Position numbers and translations under genes: made by a program
Part shown: piece after piece, positions 7,031 through 16,739 of the stretch
How the letters are laid out: the number at the start of each line of letters is the position of its first letter
Numbering within the stretch: position 1 is the stretch's first letter
The notes under the pieces: generated by a model
Databases searched by the model: none
Told to the model about the DNA's origin: nothing
Seen by the model: the letters and a program-made list of their open reading frames with translations, nothing else
Assembly: GCA_001443545.1 (NCBI GenBank)
Contig: LMAD01000001.1
Span: forward strand, 124,001-188,000
Source: Acidimicrobiaceae bacterium RAAP-2
Lineage (GTDB): Bacteria; Actinomycetota; Acidimicrobiia; Acidimicrobiales; RAAP-2
DNA: 64,000 nucleotides
Direction of reading: 5' to 3'

Positions 7031-8464
7031 TCACGATGTGGGCCACGTGGGCCACGTCGCCGGTAGTGTCCCGGCGGCTCCGTCGGGTTGTGGAAGCCCG
7101 GGACGCGCGCCGAGGGCCTGGAGCAGAGCACTGAAGTTGATCCCGTAGGCCGTGGAGTTCTTGCCATTGAATTGGCCGTAGCCCGCGGCGTAGCCCGCGG
7201 GACCCGTCGCGCGGGCCCACCCGGTCTCGAGGCAGGTCTTGGCGTCGTGCAAGACACCCACGACCGTCGCAGCGTTCACGCGCTCACCGACCGTGACCGT
7301 TGGCGCAACGTTCTCGGCCACGTAGACGACGAGACCCGCGGCCGGGCCCGTGGTGAGTCGATAGGAGACGAACGTGCCGCTCGGCCAGTTCACGTCGTAG
7401 AGATTGGTGACGACGCCGTCGCCCAGGGCGTAGATCGGACCCGAGCCGCAGTAGTCCACGCCCTGGTCGATCTCTTGGGGCACCAGCGAGGTAACGGCGC
7501 GCAGCGGGTTGAAGTACCCGCCAAGGGGCGTGCGGTCGACGGCGAGGTAGTACCCCCCGGACGACGCAGCGTCGGAGACGCCGCTCACTGACGAACCGAA
7601 GGCGAGGCTCCATCGGACGCCATACACCGGCGTCGCCACCGGCGTGAAGGCGTCGACTTGGCCGTTCGACCGCGCGACGAGGTAGCCCGTCGTCGTGGCG
7701 GCGATCGCGGCCGTCGCGACGCCGTCGTATCTCCCGTGGACGAGCGTCAACGGCGACCCGTACACCGGCGCGTCGAAGCCGAAGACGCCGCCGGTCGAGG
7801 TGGCGATCCAGTAGCCGCCGGTCTTCGGATCGACCGCTAGAGAGACCGCTACGACCGGCGCCGTCGTGCCGTAGAAGAGCCGTCCGGCGAGCGAGCCGTG
7901 ACCGGGAGCGGCGAAGCCATTCACCGCGCCGTTCGCGCGCAGTACGTAGTACCCCGACCCGCTGGGCGTGCTCGCGATGGCCACGGCGGCCGGGTACTGG
8001 CCCCAGCCGCCCGACGGTATCCGTGGTTCGCCGCGCCAGGGCGCGTGAAAGGCCCGCACGAAGCCGTTGGAACAGACGATCCAGTAGCCACCCGTCGCGG
8101 GGTCGAGCGCGATGCCGGTCGCCGTGGCGCCCGCGGGCAGCGTCCCCGGGGCGATGGACCCGAAGTTCGTCGCACCGTAGGCCGACACCGAACCGTCCGC
8201 GAGCAGGGCGTAGTACCCGCGCCCCGAGCGACCGGCCGTGACGGCGACGACGGCCCGACGCGCGGCCGGTGGCGCGCCAAGGAACTTTGCACCACCGATC
8301 GCGACGATGGTCGTCGTCCTCGATGCGCTCGCCGCCGAACCAGCCGGCGCCCAAGCGAGCCCGCTCGCCACGACTACCGCGGCGAGCCCCCGGACGCGAC
8401 GGACCGTCGAGCCCGGACCGCTCAGAAGCGCGTCGCGGATGCGGCCAACAATCAAACGGTCCAT
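7031..8464 (-). CDS. Secreted repeat protein with a degenerate M23-like beta-barrel domain
   Basis: A 477-aa exported protein. Residues about 1-47 contain a signal peptide (AAVVVASGLAWAPAGSAASA). Residues about 60-300 are repeats of the type GGYWIVCSNGFVRAF, probably propeller blades, as seen in many acidimicrobial surface proteins. Residues about 330-450 resemble the M23 (lysostaphin-type) barrel: IDQGVDY, a central ALGDGVVTNL strand, then VGERVNAATVVGVL. The His and Asp zinc ligands of active M23 peptidases are missing, so it should bind rather than cut. GGAGG lies 9 bp before the ATG at 8464. The upstream frame to 8527 was excluded. Confidence 0.75.
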   Translation of the reverse strand: MDRLIVGRIRDALLSGPGSTVRRVRGLAAVVVASGLAWAPAGSAASASRTTTIVAIGGAKFLGAPPAARRAVVAVTAGRSGRGYYALLADGSVSAYGATNFGSIAPGTLPAGATATGIALDPATGGYWIVCSNGFVRAFHAPWRGEPRIPSGGWGQYPAAVAIASTPSGSGYYVLRANGAVNGFAAPGHGSLAGRLFYGTTAPVVAVSLAVDPKTGGYWIATSTGGVFGFDAPVYGSPLTLVHGRYDGVATAAIAATTTGYLVARSNGQVDAFTPVATPVYGVRWSLAFGSSVSGVSDAASSGGYYLAVDRTPLGGYFNPLRAVTSLVPQEIDQGVDYCGSGPIYALGDGVVTNLYDVNWPSGTFVSYRLTTGPAAGLVVYVAENVAPTVTVGERVNAATVVGVLHDAKTCLETGWARATGPAGYAAGYGQFNGKNSTAYGINFSALLQALGARPGLPQPDGAAGTLPATWPTWPTS

Positions 8465-8610
8465 CGTCACATCCTCCCACGCGTCGCTCGAAGACCGGCG
8501 GCGATGGCATTCCGGTCTTCCCTCCACCGCGTCGACCTAACGTGAAACAGTCGCCGCGGTCCGATGAATCCGATTAAGTTGCAGTCGCGGGGGGTGGTCG
8601 CACCGGGGGG

Positions 8611-10122
8611 GTGAGCGTGTCGAGTGAGTCGGTCTACAACCTCGAAATGGCCCTGCAGAGCAGCGGCGTCGGCCAGGCGACGCCGATGGGTTGGGTCTTC
8701 TTCGATCGCGACGTCGTCGTGCGCGACTGTAACGCGGCCGCCCTCTCGTTGCTCGGGCTCGCACGCGACGAGTTCGTCGGCCAGTCACTGACGACCTTGC
8801 CCTGGCGCGCCGAGAATGAGCACGGCGAACCCGTGACCGACGACGTCGATCCGGTGCGCCGCACCCTTGCGACCGGAGGAACGGTCTTCGGAACGATTCT
8901 CGGTCTCAGCGTTCGGGGTCGGGCCTTCCGGTGGCTCTCGGTGAATACCTATCCGGCCGTGGTCGATGACGCCGTCGTCGGGGTGCTCGCCTCCTACTAC
9001 GACATCACCGAACTGATCCAGAACCGCCGCAACCTCGAAGTCACCCTCGCCATCATCCGTATCGTCACGGAGATCGAGACCGAGGCCGACTACTTCGCGG
9101 CACTCTGTGAGGCCCTTCACACCAAGGGCCGGTACGCGCTCGTGTTCATCACCGAAGGCGTGGGCAAGTCCACGACGATCCACCACGCCTCGGGCATGGT
9201 GGAGGCCCTGACCAAGGCCATGGCCGATCTGTCCACGTCGTCCAAGACCGGTTCGGGCTTGACCGGGACCGCAGCGCGATCGGGCCTCATCCAGGTCGCC
9301 AACGAGACGAGTCTGCCCATCCTGCGCGAGTGGAGCACCGAGATGGAGTCGCTCGACCTCCACTCGGCCATCGCGATCCCCTTCGACGCGCACGACCGAC
9401 GACTCGTCCTCAACATCTTCACCAACCACGAGCACGAGTTCGATCACTGGACCGTGCAGGAGTTGCAGGCCGTGTCCTACGAGATCGAGTTCGACCTCTC
9501 CCACGTCCAGTCCATCCAACGGCTCAACGCAGCCTTGACCGGCACCTTGCGGGCCCTCACAGAGATGAGTGAGCTGCGCGACCCCTACACCGCGGGCCAC
9601 CAGCGAAACGTCGCCTCGTTGAGCGTGGCGATCGCCCTCGAGATGGGCCTCGGCCGCGACGTGGCCGAGGCGATCGGTCAGGCCGCCGAGGTGCACGACA
9701 TCGGCAAGATGTCGATCCCCGCCGAGATACTCACGCGGCCCGGCCGACTCAATCCCCTCGAATTCGAGTTAATGAAAAAACACTCCGCCACCGGCGGCGA
9801 CATCTTGAGCCACAGTGGGCTCCCGAGCCCGATCCCCGAAGTCGCACACCAGCACCACGAGCGACTCGACGGTTCGGGCTATCCCAGTGGGTTGCGCGGT
9901 GAAGCGATCACGCTGCCGGCTCGGATCGTCGCGGTCGCCGACGTCGTCGAGGCGATGGCCCACCACCGACCGTACCGATCATCACTCGGACTCGATCAAG
10001 CACTCGCCGAGATCGCGCGCGGTGCGGGATCGGTCTACGACGCCGCGGTGGCGGCGGCCTGCGAGCGCGTCTTCGCCTCAGGATTCAACTTCGCCGACGC
10101 GCCACCGGCCCCACCGACCTGA
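8611..10122 (+). CDS. PAS/GAF-like sensor with HD-GYP cyclic-di-GMP phosphodiesterase
   Basis: A 503-aa cytoplasmic signalling protein. Residues about 10-130 form a PAS domain (VFFDRDVVVRDCNAAALSLLG ... DITELI), about 140-300 a GAF-like region, and about 310-490 an HD-GYP domain with AAEVHDIGK near residue 361 and HHERLDGSGYPSGL near 415. Both metal-site motifs are intact, so hydrolysis of c-di-GMP is likely. The start is GTG at 8611 after a run of G residues that can act as the ribosome-binding site. A GGDEF/EAL protein further along (22293) is the other c-di-GMP gene in the window. Confidence 0.9.
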   Translation: MSVSSESVYNLEMALQSSGVGQATPMGWVFFDRDVVVRDCNAAALSLLGLARDEFVGQSLTTLPWRAENEHGEPVTDDVDPVRRTLATGGTVFGTILGLSVRGRAFRWLSVNTYPAVVDDAVVGVLASYYDITELIQNRRNLEVTLAIIRIVTEIETEADYFAALCEALHTKGRYALVFITEGVGKSTTIHHASGMVEALTKAMADLSTSSKTGSGLTGTAARSGLIQVANETSLPILREWSTEMESLDLHSAIAIPFDAHDRRLVLNIFTNHEHEFDHWTVQELQAVSYEIEFDLSHVQSIQRLNAALTGTLRALTEMSELRDPYTAGHQRNVASLSVAIALEMGLGRDVAEAIGQAAEVHDIGKMSIPAEILTRPGRLNPLEFELMKKHSATGGDILSHSGLPSPIPEVAHQHHERLDGSGYPSGLRGEAITLPARIVAVADVVEAMAHHRPYRSSLGLDQALAEIARGAGSVYDAAVAAACERVFASGFNFADAPPAPPT

Positions 10123-10181
10123 ACCGCGGTCGTGGTGGGTCGGTCTCGGCGACCGAGTCGACGACGCGCCCGTCTCGTCGA

Positions 10182-10964
10182 TCAAGGGGCGCGCACGACG
10201 ACCGTGACGGAAAAGAGCCGGCTCGGCATCAAGCACTGCGGGTAGCACACGGGGTTCCCCGTGGCGCTGATCCGCGCCACGCCCCGGTGCAGAGCCCGAA
10301 AGACGGTGACACCCGGCACGGAACTGGCCGGGACGACGAGTGCCACTACCGCCGGATCACTGGATTGGGCCGACGTCCATCGCAGAAGGCCCGTCACGGG
10401 GAGCCGCACGGCCAGCTGAGCGCCGAGACCGAGGGTGTAGCGCCGATTCGCGCCGGCCAGCGTGACCGTGACCGCGGCGCCACCGCTCAGCGCGAACGAG
10501 GTCTCGGCTCGCTCGCCGGCGAGCGTGACGAGGAATCGGTACCGGCCGGCGGGAACGGGGACGTCGGGGCTACCGGTGCGTTGACCCCAGGTGACTCGGT
10601 CCACGTAACGTGCCCCCGACGGCAGCGTTCGTTGGACGAGGAAGTCCGCGCAGGGCGACGGTGCGCCGCCCACCCAGCACGATCCCCACACGGTGGCGCC
10701 GGTCCCATTGATGATGCGGTAGTCGGGCGAGGACGGTCCGGTGGCGAAGGAACACGAGTGCGACGAATGATTCGCCAACGTCACGGTGACGTGCACCGGG
10801 ATTCCCGAGGCGTAGCGGGCGCGCTCGACCGTCGCCGAGAGTGAAACCTGCGACGCCACGCACGCCGAGGGGGCGCCCGAGGCCTCTCCCACCGGTCCCG
10901 TGAGCATCACCGGCAGGGTGGACATCGTCACCGTGGCGACGATCAATCCGATGCGTACCCGCAC
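10182..10964 (-). CDS. Secreted two-domain protein, Ig-like/BsuPI-like fold suspected
   Basis: A 260-aa protein with a signal peptide (residues 1-30, cleavage near EASGA). Residues about 35-165 show the strand pattern of BsuPI-like domains (VHVTVTLANHSSHSCSF ... DRVTWGQ ... PAGRYRFLVTL). Residues about 170-258 are a second beta domain (LRWTSAQSSDPAVVAL). The paired Cys suggest disulfides outside the cell. The GTG start at 10964 has GGGAGG 7 bp upstream. The fold is inferred from pattern only; no function is assigned. Confidence 0.65.
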   Translation of the reverse strand: MRVRIGLIVATVTMSTLPVMLTGPVGEASGAPSACVASQVSLSATVERARYASGIPVHVTVTLANHSSHSCSFATGPSSPDYRIINGTGATVWGSCWVGGAPSPCADFLVQRTLPSGARYVDRVTWGQRTGSPDVPVPAGRYRFLVTLAGERAETSFALSGGAAVTVTLAGANRRYTLGLGAQLAVRLPVTGLLRWTSAQSSDPAVVALVVPASSVPGVTVFRALHRGVARISATGNPVCYPQCLMPSRLFSVTVVVRAP

Positions 10965-11760
10965 GACGACCTCCCTTCACTCTCATTCTGTCCGCCCGCG
11001 CCGCGACGTGACGCGCCACCTCGGTTCTCGAATGAATCGTCTCGCGCGAGTGCCCGGCAACCGCGTCCGTTTCGATGATGAGCGGTAACGGTACGCGACC
11101 GTGCGATCACGGTCTCCCACCACGCGACGTCCACCGAGGCCGACGCGACTGGTGTTCGAACGGCCCGCCCTCACGAGGCGATTGCCTAGTCCGTCGGCCC
11201 GAACCGACTCGCCAACGACTGGGTGCGGGCCGTCAGGCCACGCGATTTCGTCCGGTGGGTGCCGCGCACTCGCGACAGAGCACGACCGTCGTCTGTGGTC
11301 CCCCGCGCACTGGGGTCGCCCGAAGAATCCGAACCACACCGTTGGAGCGACAGTCGCGCGTATGCCAGCACGAACGACGACTGCACCGACAGGGTCCCGA
11401 CGCGGGGGTGCGCACCGGCCGCAAGGTTGTGGGTTCCTCACCCACGCCCGGAATCGATGTCACACTCACTACGACCGCACCCTGGTACTCATACCTGAGA
11501 TTTTACTAAGGAACGAATGGCGACACGGTCACCCTAGATAATAATTTCGGTCCGTTCCAGGGTCACGAGCGACTCGGTGCGTCATCGGGCCTGATCGACA
11601 GCGCAATCGCTACTCGAACGAGCACGGAGTTGGCGGCAGCTCACAGGATTTTCACCGGAAATTCTTGCCCTTCGGCCAATCTTGAAAATTAACGTCGAAC
11701 CATTGAACGTTCTTGGCACGTCTTCCGAGGGCTCGCGAGACACGAAATCGAGGATCCGAC
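10965..11760. other. Gene-free stretch of about 800 bp
   Basis: Small overlapping ORFs exist on both strands but none has a ribosome-binding site, a recognisable motif or the codon pattern of neighbours. Around 11424-11452 there is a T-arm-like hairpin (stem GTGGG/CCCAC) without a tRNA around it. The last 100 bp before the antiporter are AT-richer (for example TAATAATTT near 11540) and may hold its promoter. Confidence 0.5.
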
Positions 11761-12978
11761 ATGACCTTTAGCGTCAGCGTCTTACTGGCTGTGCTCGCGG
11801 TCGCCGCTTTCACCGGCCCCCTAATCGGTGAGATCGTCGGCGTGCCCGGAGCCGTGGTCGAACTCGTCATCGGCATCGCGCTCGCCTTCGTGGTACCCAA
11901 GAGTCTGACGGCGAGCGACGGGGTCGCCGCCACACTCGGGGAGATGGGGTTCTTGATCCTGATGTTCCTCGTCGGGCTCGAATTCGATTTCCGCCAGATC
12001 TGGCGGGCGTCGCGCTCCAACCTCGTCTTCGGCGCCGGTCTGTTCGCGATTTCGCTTGGCGCGTCGGAACTCCTCATCGGTCACCTCGCGGGGGCGTCGA
12101 CGATGTGGGTGCTCGCGGGAGCGGCCACGTCGGTCGGTGTCACGGTGCCGATCCTGCACGTGCACGGGTGGATGGGCGAGCCCTTCGCCAACGACGTGCT
12201 GATGGTCGGTTCCGGCGCGGAGATCTTCTTCCTCGTCGCGCTGAACGCGATCAGCGTGGCCAGTCGGCACGATTCGCTCGCCACGACCGTGCTCCTCGGA
12301 TCGAGGACCATCTTGCTCATCGGCTTCGTCCTCGTCGCGCTCTCGCTGCTCAGTCGAGCCCGCCGACGCGCCCCCCACCACTTCCATCGTTGGTTCTTGC
12401 GCAACGACCCCGTCGAAGTGGGGCTGCGCGGGACGTTCGCCCTGCTCTTCGTCGTGGTCGCCTTCGCGGGGCTCGATCACATCCCCACGGTGCTCGGCGC
12501 CCTGCTCGCGGGCGTCATCTTCCGCGCCGTCATGGGAAACGCCAAGGCCATCACGACTCGTCTCACGAGCCTGGCCAACAGCTTCTTCATCCCGTTGTTC
12601 TTCCTCACCGTCGGGTTGCAGACGCCCCTGCGCAGCGACGTCGTGGGACTGATCCCGATTATCGCCGTCGTGCTCGTCGTGATCAGCGTGCCGCGGCTCG
12701 TGGTCGCGCCGTACTTGCGTCGCCGTGGCTACTCCTGGCGGCTCGCGCTGGCCGGCAGCACGGCGTTGATGGCGCCGTTGACCCTCCTGATCGCGACGGC
12801 CGAGATCGGACGCACCAACGGCTTGCTCGGACCTCGCAACTACGGCGCGCTCGTGGTGACCGCGGCGTTGTCCGCCATCATCTTCCCGGTGATCACAAAG
12901 CGGCTGTTGCCGTATCGCGCCGCGGAGTCCGCCAAATCCTCACCGGCTAACCGCGACCGCGTCGCGAGCGACGAGTAG
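11761..12978 (+). CDS. Cation:proton antiporter (CPA2-type)
   Basis: A 405-aa integral membrane protein of the sodium/hydrogen exchanger superfamily with about 11-12 hydrophobic segments. The N-terminal MGFLILMFLVGLEFDF and the later SFFIPLFFLTVGLQTP segment are typical of KefB/GerN-like antiporters. It would exchange Na+ or K+ for protons at the cytoplasmic membrane. There is no C-terminal TrkA-N regulatory domain. ATG at 11761 follows GAGGATCCGAC; the upstream extension to 11713 is arginine-rich and unlikely to be translated. Confidence 0.88.
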   Translation: MTFSVSVLLAVLAVAAFTGPLIGEIVGVPGAVVELVIGIALAFVVPKSLTASDGVAATLGEMGFLILMFLVGLEFDFRQIWRASRSNLVFGAGLFAISLGASELLIGHLAGASTMWVLAGAATSVGVTVPILHVHGWMGEPFANDVLMVGSGAEIFFLVALNAISVASRHDSLATTVLLGSRTILLIGFVLVALSLLSRARRRAPHHFHRWFLRNDPVEVGLRGTFALLFVVVAFAGLDHIPTVLGALLAGVIFRAVMGNAKAITTRLTSLANSFFIPLFFLTVGLQTPLRSDVVGLIPIIAVVLVVISVPRLVVAPYLRRRGYSWRLALAGSTALMAPLTLLIATAEIGRTNGLLGPRNYGALVVTAALSAIIFPVITKRLLPYRAAESAKSSPANRDRVASDE

Positions 12979-13014
12979 GCCACCAACGCACAATCACGGA
13001 GCGACGCCACGGCG

Positions 13015-14265
13015 CTAGAAGCCGGTGACCCCATTCGGCGTGCCGTTCCCGGTGGGTCCGTTGTAGCCACCACTCAGACTGAAGGCGGCGTTGCAGAGGT
13101 AGTTGCCACACGTGCCGTTAGAACCCGTCGTCACCTGATTGAGCACCGCCCCGTAAAGGTTTTTGGCGGTCGCCAACGTAGCGTCGCCCGCCAAAGCGTA
13201 GACCGAGGCGATGATGGGCGACGCCACGCTCGTGCCACCGAAGACCATCCAGCCGGGCTCACGGAAGCTGTCGTAGACCGCGACCCCCGTATTCGGGTCG
13301 GCCACCGCGGCGGTGTCCGCGACGGTGCGCATCGAACAGGCCGACGTCGACGGTTGCCATCCCGGATTCGTTTCGTAGGCGGAGCAGCCCGAACCGGTAC
13401 CGGACCACACCGTCTGAGACCAACCGGCGGTCGCTGAACCGGTCAGCGTCGTGCCGCCAACGGCGGTGACGTACGGCGACGCGGCGGGGTACTCCACCCC
13501 GTAGCCGCTGTCCCCCGCGCTCGCGGTGATCACGACGCCGGAGCGCTGGTAGGACGAATCGTACGAGGTCTCACCGGAGAACTCGGCCGAACCGTAGCTG
13601 TTCGAGACGACGTTCGCGCGCGCTGCCGCGTACGACACCGCCGTCGCGAGGTCAGCGATGCTCGCCGACTTCGCTTCGACGAGCAGGATGTGACACTTCG
13701 GGCACACGGCCGAAACCATGTCGAGGTCCAGGGAGATCTCCTCGGACCACGAGGCGCTGCTCTTCGGCAGGACGCTCGAACCGTTTTGGGCGACCTGCGT
13801 GAAGCATCCGCTTCCACACGATGGGATCTGCCACTGCAAACGATACGCCGCGAGGTCGGACTCGGCGTTCGGGTCGTTGTAGGCATCGACAATCGCGACC
13901 GTCTCACTTCCACCGCTGCCCGTGGAGTATGAAGCAAGACCGTAGGCCGACTGGATGTCAGCGGGGTTGTAACCCGGGGGCGGCGTGCTGCCGCCCCCGA
14001 CAGGGCCACCACCTCCGGGCCGCTTACCCGGTACTTGACCGCCGAAGGCCGTCGAACGGTGGGTTCCGTGCCAGTTCACCGCGGGGTTGAGCAGCTGAAT
14101 GGCGTTGCAGTGCGCCACGCCCACCGCGACCGACGGCAGACAGACCGGCGCGTACTCAACGGCCGCGCCCGTTCCCGACCCCGACGAGGCGACACTCGGT
14201 AGCACGGTGAAGGCGGTCATCGTGAGGGCCGCCGTGACAACCCCAAGTAGCCGACTCGTTCGCAT
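13015..14265 (-). CDS. Secreted sedolisin-like (S53) serine-carboxyl peptidase
   Basis: A 416-aa exported protease: signal peptide (residues 1-28), a glycine/proline-rich linker (about 75-100) and a catalytic domain. The SWSEEISLDLDMVSAVCPKC segment carries the Glu/Asp of the sedolisin triad, SAGDSGYGVEYPA is the oxyanion region, and FGGTSVASP holds the nucleophile Ser. Sedolisins work at acidic pH, in line with an acidophilic lifestyle. It lacks the long prodomain of many family members. ATG at 14265 follows GGGGAGAATCG. Confidence 0.87.
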   Translation of the reverse strand: MRTSRLLGVVTAALTMTAFTVLPSVASSGSGTGAAVEYAPVCLPSVAVGVAHCNAIQLLNPAVNWHGTHRSTAFGGQVPGKRPGGGGPVGGGSTPPPGYNPADIQSAYGLASYSTGSGGSETVAIVDAYNDPNAESDLAAYRLQWQIPSCGSGCFTQVAQNGSSVLPKSSASWSEEISLDLDMVSAVCPKCHILLVEAKSASIADLATAVSYAAARANVVSNSYGSAEFSGETSYDSSYQRSGVVITASAGDSGYGVEYPAASPYVTAVGGTTLTGSATAGWSQTVWSGTGSGCSAYETNPGWQPSTSACSMRTVADTAAVADPNTGVAVYDSFREPGWMVFGGTSVASPIIASVYALAGDATLATAKNLYGAVLNQVTTGSNGTCGNYLCNAAFSLSGGYNGPTGNGTPNGVTGF

Positions 14266-14349
14266 CGATTCTCCCCTCACGTCTGCCCGAACCTTCGCCG
14301 CTGACCACACCATCTCACTCGTCAGACTCTTGGCTCAGAGCGTACGTGC

Positions 14350-15057
14350 TCACGGGCCACGACGCCAGTGTCGTTGGCAGTCACCCAATCCTCGACCGTG
14401 TCGTGGCGGCCAGGGCGACGAAGCCGGCCCCCCCATCACCGCGTCCGATCGAACCGCCTCGGCGAGCGGGTTCTTCGACGGTGATGGCCGCAACGTGGAT
14501 CGTCGCTCGATGACGGTGAAGCCAGCGTCTTGCACGAGGCGATCGAGCTCGTCCGCGGTGTAGAAGCGAGCGTCGCGGTAGAATTGATTGCCATCACGGC
14601 CCATCGCCTCATACGACCGGCCCCACGGACTGTCGAGTGGGACGAAGGCGACGATCAGCCGGCCACCGGGACGAAGCACCCGTGCCGCCTCGGTGAGTAC
14701 CTCGCCGGGGCGCTCGACGAAGCAGAGCGTCGCAACGAGCGCGACCGCGCCGAAGGCGTTGTCGACAAAGGGCAAGTGCTCACCAATCCCTTTGACGACC
14801 CGCGGACCCCGCGACTCGGCGTAAACGAGCGGCGCCATTGCGGGGTCGACGCCCGCGTCGACCCCGAGGGCCGAAGCGAATCGCCCGGTGCCGATGCCGA
14901 CTTCCAGTCGCGGGCCCTCGGTGCCATCCAGCAAGGGGCGAATCGCCGCGACCTCGAGATCGAAGAGCCTCGCTCCAACCTCCGTGTCGTACCACGCGTC
15001 GTAGCGGTCGGCCAACGTCTCGAACGCTGAGACCGTTTCGCGGATTGACTCCGCCAC
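14350..15057 (-). CDS. Class I SAM-dependent methyltransferase
   Basis: A 235-aa soluble methyltransferase of the UbiE/Methyltransf_11 type. The SAM-binding loop LEVGIGTGRFASALG is near residue 55, followed by the acidic motif VDPAM and GIGEHLPFVDNAFGAVALV, with LRPGGRLIVAFVP later. The substrate is unknown. GTG at 15057 was chosen because GAGGAGG lies 5 bp upstream; an ATG 18 bp earlier (15075) would place that site inside the gene. Confidence 0.85.
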   Translation of the reverse strand: MAESIRETVSAFETLADRYDAWYDTEVGARLFDLEVAAIRPLLDGTEGPRLEVGIGTGRFASALGVDAGVDPAMAPLVYAESRGPRVVKGIGEHLPFVDNAFGAVALVATLCFVERPGEVLTEAARVLRPGGRLIVAFVPLDSPWGRSYEAMGRDGNQFYRDARFYTADELDRLVQDAGFTVIERRSTLRPSPSKNPLAEAVRSDAVMGGPASSPWPPRHGRGLGDCQRHWRRGP

Positions 15058-15282
15058 GACACCTCCTCGACTCAATCTGGTGCTCCGCCATCACTACGGT
15101 CACTGTCAAGGCGGGACCTGACGAGCATACGAAGCCACGAGTCGCCAGTGGGGACACGTCTCTCGAGGCTTGGCCACCGGCGCCATCAGGGGACGAGGTC
15201 TCGACGCGGTGCTCGTTGAATCGAGAGGCGGCCTCGATGAGACGACGATATCTATGATGAGTGAAGTCAGGGGGCAGGGGCC

Positions 15283-16248
15283 ATGCGTAGACGAACAGTT
15301 CGGATTCCAACCGTTGTTGCCGTTCATCTCCTAATGATCGGGGCGCTCACCGTCGGGGGCGTGAGCCCCGCCGACGCCGCCCATCCCGGTCACGGAGGCG
15401 GGAGCGGTGGCGGAAGCATGGGGTCGACCACGACGGGCTTTGACGTCTCCTACCCACAGTGCGGGACGACCCTGCCGACACCGGCGGCCTTCGGGGTCGT
15501 CGGCGTGAACGGGGGCCTCGCCAACGACCTCAACCCCTGTCTCGGCCCCACTTCGTCGTACCCGAGTTACACCCAGAGCGAGTTGTACTGGGCCGTTACC
15601 GCCACCGCGGCGGCGGCCGCGACGAGCCAACCGAAGACCTCGCTGTACGTGAACACCGCCGATCCGGGCAACCTCTTCAACGGCAAGCCGATCGCCGATT
15701 GGCCGACGGCGTCCATCTTCTCCGACCCATACGGATCGTGTTCCACGGTCACCGTCACCTCGCGGGGTCACACCTACACTCTCGGCGCGAACTCCGACGC
15801 CTGCGCCTGGCAGTACGGCTACAACAAGGCCAACCAGGACGCCGCCTGGTTGACGAGCGCCGCCACCGTGATTGACGACCAAGAGTCAACGGTGAACATC
15901 CCCACCACTTCGGCGAGTTACTCGTGGTGGTTGGACGTCGAGACCGCGAACACGTGGCAGTCGGACACGACGATGAACGTCGCCGACCTCCAAGGCATGG
16001 TCGCCGGGCTCGAGGCGGTGGGCGCGTCGACCGTTGGGGCGTACTCCACCGCATCGCAGTGGAACAGTGTCACGGGTGGCACAACGACGTCGGCAGCGGG
16101 TTCGCTCTACCTAATTCCGAACTGGATTCCTGGCGCGACGACCCTGATTCAAGCAGAGTCGAACTGCAACTCCCCGTCCTTCACCGGTGCGACCACGATC
16201 GCGATGACCCAGTGGACGGGCAGCCCCGATAACGACTGGGCCTGCTAG
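15283..16248 (+). CDS. Secreted GH25-like hydrolase-fold protein
   Basis: A 321-aa exported protein. The signal peptide spans residues about 1-31 (VGGVSPADAA), followed by a Gly/His/Ser-rich linker. The core begins with TTGFDVSYPQC and has GVVGVNGGLAND and YSWWLDVETANTW, the strand pattern and acidic residues of GH25-type lysozyme barrels. The family has known peptidoglycan hydrolases, but activity on the wall is only inferred. The ATG follows a purine-rich GGGGCAGGGGCC. Confidence 0.65.
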   Translation: MRRRTVRIPTVVAVHLLMIGALTVGGVSPADAAHPGHGGGSGGGSMGSTTTGFDVSYPQCGTTLPTPAAFGVVGVNGGLANDLNPCLGPTSSYPSYTQSELYWAVTATAAAAATSQPKTSLYVNTADPGNLFNGKPIADWPTASIFSDPYGSCSTVTVTSRGHTYTLGANSDACAWQYGYNKANQDAAWLTSAATVIDDQESTVNIPTTSASYSWWLDVETANTWQSDTTMNVADLQGMVAGLEAVGASTVGAYSTASQWNSVTGGTTTSAAGSLYLIPNWIPGATTLIQAESNCNSPSFTGATTIAMTQWTGSPDNDWAC

Positions 16249-16262
16249 AGCGCGGCCGCTCT
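16247..16262 (+). terminator. Short hairpin at the end of the GH25-like gene
   Basis: AGAGCG (16247-16252) pairs with CGCTCT (16257-16262) around a 4-base loop and overlaps the stop codon. It is a possible terminator without a T-run. Confidence 0.35.
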
Positions 16263-16457
16263 CAGTGCTGTGCTGAACGGCGCGACCTGCATCGTCCTTC
16301 GTTCCCCCGAGGTTGGAACAAGGGCCCCTCAAATTGTGCTTGGTTGGGTATGTAACGGAGGGGTGACATTCGTCCGGTGCTGCGCGCCGGAATGTGCCGC
16401 GTAGGCTGGTAGCGTCACGTTGAAGCCGTCAATGGGCCGACGGAGATATCGAGTCAG

Positions 16458-16739
16458 TTGCTCAGCATGCCACTTGTAACTCCAATGATCGCATTGAGCA
16501 AGAACACGCTGCCGCTCGGTGCTTGGGGCACGACACTAGTCATCATGTTCGGCGGCCTGGCGGTCCTCGAGATTGCGTTCTTGCTTGTCCGCCTGGTCAT
16601 ACGCCGCTCTCCTTCGAATCGCTTTCTGCCACTGCTCAGCCGTTCAAAACGAGCGCTCCGCTCGCTCACCGTGTCAGTCGTTGGCGCGGAGTGCGTGCGT
16701 TTCGTCCAGCCGCGACTGAGACCGGACGTTAGCAATTGA
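16458..16739 (+). CDS. N-terminal membrane segment, probable first half of a split MscS channel
   Basis: A 93-aa ORF with one hydrophobic span (about residues 22-46, TTLVIMFGGLAVLEIAFLLV) and a basic tail. Its stop TGA overlaps the TTG start of the MscS core gene (TTGA at 16736-16739). MscS proteins of this size class normally have such an N-terminal span in the same polypeptide, so this is either a coupled separate subunit or the front of a frameshifted gene. The start is uncertain (TTG 16458 or ATG 16467). Confidence 0.5.
   Translation: MLSMPLVTPMIALSKNTLPLGAWGTTLVIMFGGLAVLEIAFLLVRLVIRRSPSNRFLPLLSRSKRALRSLTVSVVGAECVRFVQPRLRPDVSN

Noticed and set aside
11424..11452. tRNA-like T-arm (GTGGG TTCCTCA CCCAC)
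   Set aside because: The loop lacks the conserved purine and A of the T-loop, and no acceptor, D or anticodon arms pair around it. At most a remnant.
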